Below the pieces are notes generated by a model, which was not told the origin of the DNA, did not search any database, and worked only from the letters and a program-made list of their open reading frames with translations. A stretch of 49,564 nt of DNA from a virus, in IMG/VR virus record IMGVR_UViG_3300035698_010549, positions 1 to 49,564 of that record; one strand, written 5' to 3'. Shown piece by piece: positions 17,293 to 24,923 of this stretch (the stretch's first letter is position 1; the number at the start of each line of letters is the position of its first letter). A program made the translations under genes and the position numbers.

Positions 17293-18261
17293 ATGGGATT
17301 CCACGAAGTACAGTTCCCGGATGACATTAGCTGGGGATCGCAAGGCGGCCCGGGCTTTCGTACCAACGTTATCTCGCTCGACTCGGGGGCGGAAGAACGT
17401 ATCGCTCGATGGGACGATGCCCGTCGGCGATTCAACGCAGCGTACGGCGTCAAGTCGTATAGCCAGCTCAAGACCCTGGTCGACTTCTATATCGCCCGTC
17501 GAGGGCCGGCATTCGGATTCCGTTACAAGGACTGGGCTGACTTCACGACCGGGACGAACGGATCGGGCGCCCACACTGCGCTTGATGTGGTGATCGGCAC
17601 TGGAAACGGGAGCCTCACCCAGTTTCAGATGAACAAGCTCTACACCAGCGGGGGCATCACCCGAACCCGGAACATCACCAAGCCTGTTAGCGGCACGTTG
17701 CTCGCGGCCGTCGATGCGTCCGCCCTGGTCGAAGGCGTTGGATACAGCGTGAACTACGCCACCGGGGTCATCACCTTTAGCAGCGCGCCCGGGTCGGGCC
17801 TTACTGTGTCTGCAGGGTGTGAGTTCGATGTGCCCGCACGATTCGGCGAAGAGGTCGACGATGTGCTCATGTTGTCGCTTGACGACTTCGGGTCGGGGTC
17901 CGCCGAGGATATCCCGATCGTTGAGATCATCGACAGCACCGCAACGAACGGCGAGTTCTTCTTCGGCGGTGCACGCGAGCGCGCTACGGCCATCGACATC
18001 AGCATCTCGACTCTCGAGGGCAGGGTGCACTCGATCGACCCCACCGCCAGCGGGGTCGACGTGAAGCTGCCGACGAAGTCAACCATGACACCAGGCGGCC
18101 CACTGTTCTACATCAAGAACGTGTCCGGGGCCGAGTCGCTCAACGTCGTCGAGTCCGACGCTGATGGTAATACCGCGATTGCCACTGTCGCCGCGGGTGG
18201 GTGCGTTACCATTATTCTATCGTTCAATGGGTCGAGCACCTACACCTACTACGCATTCTGA
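17293..18261 (+). CDS. Distal tail protein, DUF2460, with an added C-terminal beta domain
   Basis: The first 210 residues match DUF2460 (GTA ORFg12 type), with FPDDISWGSQGGPGF, RWDDARRRFNAAYGVKS and FYIARRGPAFGFRYKDWADF. This protein caps the tube and holds the baseplate hub. The C-terminal extension (about 240-322) is not part of the family. It has a core of DVKLP, then GGPLFYIKNVSG, then AGGCVTIILSF. The same arrangement is found at the N-terminus of the adjacent glycosyltransferase. The start ATG directly follows the tape-measure stop. Confidence 0.88.
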   Translation: MGFHEVQFPDDISWGSQGGPGFRTNVISLDSGAEERIARWDDARRRFNAAYGVKSYSQLKTLVDFYIARRGPAFGFRYKDWADFTTGTNGSGAHTALDVVIGTGNGSLTQFQMNKLYTSGGITRTRNITKPVSGTLLAAVDASALVEGVGYSVNYATGVITFSSAPGSGLTVSAGCEFDVPARFGEEVDDVLMLSLDDFGSGSAEDIPIVEIIDSTATNGEFFFGGARERATAIDISISTLEGRVHSIDPTASGVDVKLPTKSTMTPGGPLFYIKNVSGAESLNVVESDADGNTAIATVAAGGCVTIILSFNGSSTYTYYAF

Positions 18262-18270
18262 GGCACCCCA

Positions 18271-19866
18271 ATGACCATCTCGATCGAGGAATTCTACGGC
18301 GGGGCTAGTGAGATCGCCCTGAGCGAAGACACCCAGCTCGTCGAAGCGCTCAGCCGGGTGAAGGTGCTCAACGCCACCGACCCTAATCTGTCAGTGCTCC
18401 TGCCGAATGCGCTGCTCCCGAGCATAAAGACCGGCGGTCCCGTTCTGTATCTTGTGAACCCATCATCCTTCGAGATCGCTATCCTGGATTACGAGCAGGA
18501 GTATACCGGCGAGGTCGTACTACAGAACACTATCTGCTCGTGTTACCTGGTCGATGACAGCACTCCCGGGGGAACGTGGCGGTTCAGGTGCAGTCCGATC
18601 GCTTCCGCGACCACCGCGACGACCACGACGACTGCGGGCACAACCCCGACCAGCCGCACCACCACCGTCAGCACGACGACTACTACCGCGCTGACGACAA
18701 CCAAGCCCGCCGTCACGACCGCGCCGAACGGGTGGGGCGACGACATAAGCACAAGCACTCCGCCCTGGGCAGACACTAGCTTTATTTCGTCCACAGTTAT
18801 TAGTGCGTTCGCCGACCCGGATACGTCTCCGTGGGGCGAGCTGTTCGACATCCCCGTGGCGCGTATGCCATCGACGATCAAGTGCTCGGTCATCGTTACC
18901 GCGATGAACGAAGGCCCCGACCTTGAAGCGACGATCATCTCGCTGCTGCGGGCGGATCGTCGCCCGGACGAGATCATCGTGGTCGACGATAACAGCAGGG
19001 TCTCACTCGAGACGCGAGTGCTTCGGTTCGAGGACTTCGGCGTTCGCTACATTGGCAACGACCAACGCCTCGGGTGTGCGGCCTCACGTCAGAAGGGTAT
19101 CGACGCAGCGAAGCACGACGTGCTGATCCTGGTCGACAGCCACATGGCGTTTCCCCCGTGCTGGCTCGACCGCATGCTTCGCGCCCACGTTGAGTTTCCG
19201 CGTGCGATCTTGTGTCCCGTGTCCGCCGACCTGAACACTTGGGTTGGTAGCAATGCTGGCGGGCACTGGGGAACGGGCGCCGTGCTGCGTCAGACGACCA
19301 GCGGTATTAGATCGCTGTGGTGTCGGATGCGTGCGAACGCGGAGTATTGCCCCAAGACGCCCGGCATGATGGGTGCGTGCTACCTGATCCCCCGAGATGT
19401 CGCTGAGGGCATAGGGGGGTGGTCGCACGGATTGAGGGGCTGGGGACTCGACGAAGAGTTCGCCTGCGCCCGCGCTTGGATGTGTGGTTACGAGGTGCGG
19501 CTTGTTACTGACACCGCAGTCGCTCACCAATACATGCGGACGGGGTTCGTGCTCAACCGTGAGAGCGCAGCGGGCACGCCCGATCCGTCGTGGCGACTTA
19601 CGTACAACCAACACTTCGTGTCTCGTATCATCTATGGCACTGAGCGGTGGGCGCGTGAGCTTCGCGCCGGGATCTATCGGCACGCGCCCCATGCGTTCGC
19701 AGGCGTCGAGAAGGAAATGGCAGACCGGGCGGATGAGATCGCTGAGCTCGAATCCGCATTCAACCAGCGCCGCATCATGGGCGTTGACGACATGATGGAC
19801 TTGCTTGAGGATGTCGAGATTGAATCCAACATCGGTTTTGACGAGTCAGCAGAGGAGGCGGCGTGA
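18271..19866 (+). CDS. Virion-type domain fused through a Thr-rich linker to a GalNAc-transferase-like glycosyltransferase
   Basis: The 531 residues have three parts. Residues 1-110 form a beta domain like the C-terminal domain of the preceding distal tail protein. Residues 112-152 are a Thr-rich, mucin-like linker with runs such as TTATTTTTAGTTPTSRTTT. Residues about 204-425 are a GT-A glycosyltransferase resembling polypeptide GalNAc-transferases. This part has SVIVTAMNEGPDLEATI, VVDDNS, a DSH metal motif (289-291) in place of DXD, ILCPV, and GWGLDEEFACARAWMCGYEV followed by VAHQYMR. Family members transfer GalNAc from UDP-GalNAc to Ser/Thr. The enzyme lies within the tail-tip gene order. 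Donor and acceptor are inferred, and another sugar is possible. Confidence 0.85.
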   Translation: MTISIEEFYGGASEIALSEDTQLVEALSRVKVLNATDPNLSVLLPNALLPSIKTGGPVLYLVNPSSFEIAILDYEQEYTGEVVLQNTICSCYLVDDSTPGGTWRFRCSPIASATTATTTTTAGTTPTSRTTTVSTTTTTALTTTKPAVTTAPNGWGDDISTSTPPWADTSFISSTVISAFADPDTSPWGELFDIPVARMPSTIKCSVIVTAMNEGPDLEATIISLLRADRRPDEIIVVDDNSRVSLETRVLRFEDFGVRYIGNDQRLGCAASRQKGIDAAKHDVLILVDSHMAFPPCWLDRMLRAHVEFPRAILCPVSADLNTWVGSNAGGHWGTGAVLRQTTSGIRSLWCRMRANAEYCPKTPGMMGACYLIPRDVAEGIGGWSHGLRGWGLDEEFACARAWMCGYEVRLVTDTAVAHQYMRTGFVLNRESAAGTPDPSWRLTYNQHFVSRIIYGTERWARELRAGIYRHAPHAFAGVEKEMADRADEIAELESAFNQRRIMGVDDMMDLLEDVEIESNIGFDESAEEAA

Positions 19867-20753
19867 TGGCATTTGCTGGACCCAATTCACACAATGCCCT
19901 GAAGCCCGAGACGGTTCGACACATCGCCACGCTGTACAAGATCACTCGTACGGATGGAACAGTGTTCCGCTTCACGGATCACAATTCACCGCTGTCATTC
20001 GGTGGTCAGACATTCGCCCCTGGCGGCGGAGCGCAGTTCACCGCGGCCGAGAAGCAGTCGGGGCTTCAGTCGGGCAACACCGACAGCATTGGTGTGCTCG
20101 ACGATGCGAACATCACCGAAGACGACCTCCGTGCCGGTCTCTACGACCGTGCCGATGTCATTACCTACCTTGTTGACTGGCGCTACCCCTGGGCTGGGGC
20201 GATGCTTGAGTCTCACTACATGATCGAGACGGTCGACTACGAAGAAACGATGTGGAGAGCGGCCCTGGCGACTAAGGCACGACGCCTGCAGCAGCGCGTT
20301 GGCCGCACGTACACCCGTGACTGTCAGTGGGTGTTGGGTGACTCTAATTGCGGGATTAATGTCCCCGCGATCACGGTCGCTGGCGAGATCACTTCGATCA
20401 ACACGCAGCGATCGAGGTTCAGAATTGATCTGAGCCCCGCGGTCAATCAACTGTATCGGTACGGGATGGTCGTGTGGACGAGTGGCGCGAACGACGGGTT
20501 AAGCTTCGAAGTTCGTAACCACACACTGCCCGTGGGTGACGAGCAGATCGAGCTCTTCGAAAACACCCCGTACGATATGGTGGTTGGTGACGAGTTCACG
20601 GTTCACCCGGGCTGTGCCCGATCGAAGAACCATTGTCGAGGCACCACGGGGAGCGGCGGCCGACCATGGACTAACAATATCGCCAAGTTCGGCGGCTTCC
20701 CCGACCTGCCCGGAACTGACGAGCTTCTCATCACTGCCGGCACTCGGACGTGA
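19866..20753 (+). CDS. Baseplate hub component, DUF2163 (GTA ORFg13-like)
   Basis: The 295 residues match DUF2163 proteins. The N-terminus has TLYKITRTDGTVFRFTDH and FGGQTFAPGGG. A central YLVDWRYPWAG precedes GRTYTRDCQWVLGDSNCG. The C-terminus carries paired Cys residues and the typical AKFGGFPDLPGTDEL. These proteins form the hub ring below the distal tail protein. AGAGGAGG at 19850-19857 fits ATG 19866 best. A GTG three bases earlier is also possible. The start overlaps the glycosyltransferase stop. Confidence 0.9.
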   Translation: MAFAGPNSHNALKPETVRHIATLYKITRTDGTVFRFTDHNSPLSFGGQTFAPGGGAQFTAAEKQSGLQSGNTDSIGVLDDANITEDDLRAGLYDRADVITYLVDWRYPWAGAMLESHYMIETVDYEETMWRAALATKARRLQQRVGRTYTRDCQWVLGDSNCGINVPAITVAGEITSINTQRSRFRIDLSPAVNQLYRYGMVVWTSGANDGLSFEVRNHTLPVGDEQIELFENTPYDMVVGDEFTVHPGCARSKNHCRGTTGSGGRPWTNNIAKFGGFPDLPGTDELLITAGTRT

Positions 20754-21166
20754 CCAGCCGATCCGACATCGTGGCTGCCGCCCGTGGGTACCTCGGCGTA
20801 CGATACCAACATCTAGGGAGATCACGCCACGGCATCGACTGTATCGGATTGCCAGTCATGGTCGCCAATGACCTTGACTTGGCCGGTCACGATGAGAAGG
20901 GATACGCGCCCTCACCTGACGGCCGCAGACTATGCGCCGGCTTGCTGAAAGCGGGATGTGTCGATGTCGGGCTGAATCACGGTGATGGCGACATTCTTGT
21001 ATTCTGGATCCGACATCCCAAGCGACCCCAGCACGTAGCCATCGCTACGGGCCCAGACATGATGATCCACACGCATTCCACCGCGGGCAAAGTGGTGGAA
21101 CATCCAATAGAAAAGCATTGGCGTCCGCGCCTGCACACCGCGTTCCGATACCCAGGAGTTGAATGA
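20750..21166 (+). CDS. Tail-associated NlpC/P60 peptidoglycan hydrolase
   Basis: This 138-residue protein has the NlpC/P60 catalytic core: nucleophile Cys31 in GIDCIGL, His95 in RPQHVAIATG and a nearby HTH (107-109) for the third polar residue. Such enzymes cut cell-wall peptides, here probably at the tail tip to open the wall during DNA entry. The gene starts with GTG overlapping the hub gene stop (GTGA) and is followed by the central tail protein. The set DUF2460-DUF2163-NlpC-hub is the GTA tail-tip order, interrupted here by the glycosyltransferase gene. Confidence 0.9.
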   Translation: MTSRSDIVAAARGYLGVRYQHLGRSRHGIDCIGLPVMVANDLDLAGHDEKGYAPSPDGRRLCAGLLKAGCVDVGLNHGDGDILVFWIRHPKRPQHVAIATGPDMMIHTHSTAGKVVEHPIEKHWRPRLHTAFRYPGVE

Positions 21167-23748
21167 TGGCCACGCTTGCCCTTGCCGCTGTCGGCAATGT
21201 AATCCTACCTGGGATCGGGGGGGCCATCGGTGCGGCCGCCGGCGCGTACATCGACCAGGCATTCGTTTTCCCAGCATTGTTCGGGGGCCCGCCCGATCAG
21301 AACATTGAAGGCCCCCGCCTCGACGAGTTCCGCGTGCAAACCGGGGCCGAGGGCGGCGGTGTGATGTTCGCCATGGGCCCGGAGTGTCGCATGGGCGCGA
21401 CGGTGCTGTGGTACAGCGGCATCCGCGAGATCACCACGACAACCAGCAGCGAAGTCGGGGGCAAGGGCGGCGGAGGTCAGACGGTCAACGAGACTGAGTA
21501 TGAGTACCAGGTTGACCTGCTTGCTGGCGCGTGCGAGCGCATCACCGGGTCGATCGTCCGCATCTGGGCTGACTCGAAAGAAATCTACAACGCCGCGAGT
21601 GGCGTGACCATCGCATTCGATAACACTTGTGACGTGGCGCTGACTGCTAATGGAACTGAGCTGTCGGTCAGCGCACCCGCTAACCCACCCGATCTCCTGC
21701 AGTTCGTGAGCGGGAAGCCATTGACTATGACCGGCTGGGACAACGCGGTCAACAATGGCACCTTCACCGTGACCCGCACTGAGGATCGTGACGACGGTTC
21801 GGTGTGGGTTTACATGGAGAACCCTGACGCGGATAACATCTCGGAAACGGCCGACTGCGGGCGCACCGTGGGGTTTAGCCAAGCGCTTGGTTCATTCGAC
21901 CCACGGATCACTGACTCGATCACCGTGTACGATGGATCGCAGACCACGGCCAACGCGATGTACGCGGCAGTGAAGGGAACAGATAGCGCACCCGCCTACA
22001 CCGGGTTGGCGTACGCCGCTATCGAGACGCTGCGCTTGACCATGTTCGGTAATCGAATGCCCCATCTCAACTTCGAGGTCGAAGCCGACACCACGCTCAA
22101 CGTGGGCCAAGCGATCGGTAAGCTGATTAATCGGACCGAGGACCTCAGCGCTTCTGATTACGTGGTCAGTACGCTCACCGATACATTCCGCGGGATGGTG
22201 GTTGAAGGACCGCAGCACATCCACCGCCTGCTCGAGCCTATCATGATGGCGTACGATGTCGGGATGCGTGAGTCGAGCGGACTTATGTATTTCTACGCCA
22301 TCGATTCCGAGGAAGACGAGTTCATAATCCCCCAGAGGGATACCGCGGCGCACACCGGGGCGAGCGCTCCATCCCCGATGAAGTTCGAGCGGCCAGATCC
22401 GCGACTACTGCCGTCGTCGGTGACGGTGACGTTCCTTGATCCCGCCCGAGACCTTCAGAACGGGTCCGTGCACTTTCACCGCCAAGACGTGCTCGCCCGT
22501 AACGAAGTTAACATGCGACTGCCATTGTCGATGACCCCCACCGAAGCCAAGGGTGTTGCTCGTCGTCGACTGTGGCGAAGTTGGCAACGATCGGTGGGCG
22601 TGTCCATGACGCTCAGTCCCAAGTATTGGGATCTCGAGGAGGGCGATGATGTCACTGTGACCAACGGGGGCGAGACTTACCTGATCGCCGTGGGTCGAGT
22701 GATCCGCGGGGCCCAGGGCATCATCGAAGTCGAGGGCGTAATCAAGTCAGCGGCAACGTCTGACACCGTAGACGTGGAAGGCACCGTCGTCCAGGGGTCG
22801 GGTGTATACACTCCGCCGCACGTTACTCTGCTCATCATGCAGCTCCCCGCCCTTACCTCGAGCGAAGAGACTAACCCTGGTTACTACTGTGCGATGTGCG
22901 CCAGTGATCGAGACGCGGGTTGGGCTGGCGGCTTTGTCTTCGTGTCACCCGATGATACTACGTTCACCCAGAACAGTGTGGCCACACTCGAGGCCACTGT
23001 CGGCACGACAATCGGCGCACTCGCTGATGGGCCCGTTGGATACTGGGACCGTAGTGCATCGGTGCAGATTTTACTGCTACACGGTGCACTCGTGTCCGTG
23101 ACCGAAGAGGCCGCGCTCGCGGGAACTGGGTGGCTACTCATCGGCGATGAGATTGTTGCGTACCAGGATGTGGTCGCGGACGGTGACAACAGGTACACGG
23201 TCAGCACGCTGCTCCGGGGCCTTCGGGATACGTGGGACGCGACGAGCACGCACGCGGCCAACGATCGAGTCGTGCTGCTCACGCCCGGCCCCGTAGCATT
23301 CAAGACAATCAGCGGGAGCGACATCGGGCTGACCCGATACTTCAAGGGAGTATCGTCGGGCGCCGACGAAGCGGATTCCATCTCACAGTCGGCCACGTAC
23401 AATGGTCAGAACATCCGATCATTCTCGCCCGTCGAAATCGCCGCGACCCGAGATGGTAGTGACAATATGACCATCACCTGGACGCGACAGTCACGCGCTG
23501 TCACCCGGTTGTTCCGCGAAGGGGCGGAGGTGCCCTTGCTGGAAAGCGTCGAAGACTACCGCGTCGAGATCCTTGATTCGCCGGGGGGAACCGTGCTTCG
23601 CACGATCACTGCTTCATCACCGACTGCGTCCTACACCGCAGCAGAGCAGACGACCGATGGGCTCACACCGGGTGACCCCGTCGACCTTAACATCTACCAG
23701 CTCGATCCCACTAGCGGTGCAGGCAAGGGACGGGAGGCTACCGTATGA
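21163..23748 (+). CDS. Central tail tip / host-specificity protein (J-like, GTA hub type)
   Basis: The 861 residues begin with a hydrophobic Gly/Ala-rich segment (VILPGIGGAIGAAAGAYI), typical of J/GTA hub proteins. A first domain follows with YEYQVDLLAGAC. An inserted beta-sandwich with GWDNAVNNGTFTVTR resembles the insert of the tail tube protein. The central part has TLRLTMFGNRMPHLNFEV and SDYVVS, as in the phage-tail-3 family, and the C-terminus carries fibronectin-like strands. This is the tip spike that contacts the cell surface. ATG 21163 or 21166 can serve as start, and AGGAGT lies upstream. Confidence 0.9.
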   Translation: MMATLALAAVGNVILPGIGGAIGAAAGAYIDQAFVFPALFGGPPDQNIEGPRLDEFRVQTGAEGGGVMFAMGPECRMGATVLWYSGIREITTTTSSEVGGKGGGGQTVNETEYEYQVDLLAGACERITGSIVRIWADSKEIYNAASGVTIAFDNTCDVALTANGTELSVSAPANPPDLLQFVSGKPLTMTGWDNAVNNGTFTVTRTEDRDDGSVWVYMENPDADNISETADCGRTVGFSQALGSFDPRITDSITVYDGSQTTANAMYAAVKGTDSAPAYTGLAYAAIETLRLTMFGNRMPHLNFEVEADTTLNVGQAIGKLINRTEDLSASDYVVSTLTDTFRGMVVEGPQHIHRLLEPIMMAYDVGMRESSGLMYFYAIDSEEDEFIIPQRDTAAHTGASAPSPMKFERPDPRLLPSSVTVTFLDPARDLQNGSVHFHRQDVLARNEVNMRLPLSMTPTEAKGVARRRLWRSWQRSVGVSMTLSPKYWDLEEGDDVTVTNGGETYLIAVGRVIRGAQGIIEVEGVIKSAATSDTVDVEGTVVQGSGVYTPPHVTLLIMQLPALTSSEETNPGYYCAMCASDRDAGWAGGFVFVSPDDTTFTQNSVATLEATVGTTIGALADGPVGYWDRSASVQILLLHGALVSVTEEAALAGTGWLLIGDEIVAYQDVVADGDNRYTVSTLLRGLRDTWDATSTHAANDRVVLLTPGPVAFKTISGSDIGLTRYFKGVSSGADEADSISQSATYNGQNIRSFSPVEIAATRDGSDNMTITWTRQSRAVTRLFREGAEVPLLESVEDYRVEILDSPGGTVLRTITASSPTASYTAAEQTTDGLTPGDPVDLNIYQLDPTSGAGKGREATV

Positions 23749-24428
23749 CCACGACCGCAAACCTGAATCTCGCATTGCTCGCCGAAGCGCAGGCCAATGC
23801 TCACGCCACACACAATGAAGCTCTCATCAAGGTCGACGCGCTGACACACCTGCTTGTCGAAGATCGGGACGAGAACGACGAAGACAACACCACGCCCACG
23901 AACGGGCAAGTGTGGCTCGTTGCCGCGACTCCCGCTGGCGGTGACGCATGGGAGGGGCAGACGGGTAAGCTCGCGATCTACGTGGACGGATGGCAATTCC
24001 TCAGTCCGCGGGAGGGCATGGTTGCATGGATCAAGGACGAAGACGTGCTGCTCGTGTACGATGGCACCGCGTGGTCGGACGGATCGTCGGGGACAATCGG
24101 TGCGTCGAGCGTCGGTGTCGGGAGTCCCTCTGCCGGCGATGCGGACCTCGGGCGATTCGATGTTGCCGTTACCATCACTTCGATCACGAGTGTAATCGCC
24201 GCGGGGACGAACGTGGTTTGGCGACTGCGTCACTCGACTGATCGATCGGCGGCGGGCAACGCGGTCACGGGGGCGAACGTGACCACGACAAGCACGACCA
24301 CGGGCGACGTGACCACGACGTTCTCAGATGCGACCGTGCCCGCTGACTCGTGGGTCTGGCTCGAAATCGTCAGCGTCTCGGGGGCGGTCGACAACTTCGC
24401 CCTTTTCGTCGAGTTCACGATCGATTGA
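23745..24428 (+). CDS. DUF2793 tail-tip accessory protein
   Basis: The N-terminal half of this 227-residue protein matches DUF2793 of gene transfer agents: TANLNLALLAEAQANAHATHNEAL, a WLVAATPAGGDAW segment and LVYDGTAWSDG. The family is thought to bind the cell surface or capsule at the tail tip. The C-terminal half is a beta domain containing a Thr-rich stretch TTTSTTTGDVTTT (180-192). The start overlaps the hub gene stop by 4 bases. It is the last rightward gene before the convergent leftward block. Confidence 0.85.
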   Translation: MTTTANLNLALLAEAQANAHATHNEALIKVDALTHLLVEDRDENDEDNTTPTNGQVWLVAATPAGGDAWEGQTGKLAIYVDGWQFLSPREGMVAWIKDEDVLLVYDGTAWSDGSSGTIGASSVGVGSPSAGDADLGRFDVAVTITSITSVIAAGTNVVWRLRHSTDRSAAGNAVTGANVTTTSTTTGDVTTTFSDATVPADSWVWLEIVSVSGAVDNFALFVEFTID

Positions 24429-24431
24429 CCC

Positions 24432-24654
24432 GGGCGCCCCAGATCGCCCCTGAGCGTTCTGACGTGCGGATCGTCTGACGACGCATCTGGGGACGAGAAA
24501 GCGCTCAGGGGAGCCCCCTACCCCCTCCCCGATGCGCCCCTCGCACGCATCCCCCCCGCAATCGGCCCACGATCGCCCCTAAGCGCGTTCAGCGCGTTCG
24601 ATGACTGACACCCCCACCCCGTGGGCGCGACGTCTCAGGGGCGATCCTGGGCGC
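24432..24654. repeat. Convergent intergenic region with a repeated GATCGCCCCTGAGCG element
   Basis: No gene is seen from 24429 to 24800. GATCGCCCCTGAGCG (24442-24456) recurs with one change at 24571-24585. Its reverse occurs as CGCTCAGGGG (24502-24511) and CTCAGGGGCGATC (24634-24646). Long hairpins can therefore form within the region, for example between 24442-24454 and 24634-24646 (13 bp exact). The string GGGCGATCCTG (24639-24649) recurs at 29052-29062 in another noncoding region. Bidirectional termination or a protein-binding array would fit. Confidence 0.7.
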
Positions 24655-24705
24655 TTGCGGGGTGAGGGGTCGATCAAGGGGATCCCCTAGGGTCCCGTGA
24701 GCGCC

Positions 24706-24743
24706 CGAAAAAGCCCCCCGGCGCGTCCATGCACCGAGGGGCT
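24706..24743 (-). terminator. Intrinsic terminator of the leftward accessory operon
   Basis: On the minus strand AGCCCCTCGG and CCGGGGGGCT form a 10-bp stem with one G-U pair and a 12-base loop, followed by TTTTTC. It lies about 60 bases after the last leftward gene (24801). Confidence 0.85.
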
Positions 24744-24800
24744 ATCGCCACACACATTGGCTAAGACGACACAGCCCCTTTCGGGGTCGTGCCGCGGTGT

Positions 24801-24899
24801 TCAGTCAGCAGGGTCGCTGGGTCGGAAGATCATGTGCACCGCGATGAAGAACGCAGCAAAGAACAAGACGGTCAATCCCACGCGGGCAATGTACTCCAT
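24801..24899 (-). CDS. 32-residue single-span membrane protein
   Basis: A short open frame starts at ATG 24899 with AGGAGA about 7 bases upstream on the minus strand. It encodes a basic/polar start (MEYIARVG), one hydrophobic helix (LTVLFFAAFFIAVHMIF) and a short acidic tail (RPSDPAD). It lies 24 bases after the 330-residue gene in the same operon and just before the terminator. The good ribosome-binding site and clear membrane segment support a real small protein. A holin-like or membrane-modulating role is possible but not shown. Confidence 0.65.
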   Translation of the reverse strand: MEYIARVGLTVLFFAAFFIAVHMIFRPSDPAD

Positions 24900-24923
24900 T
24901 GCTTGTCTCCTGGTGGTTGGAGT

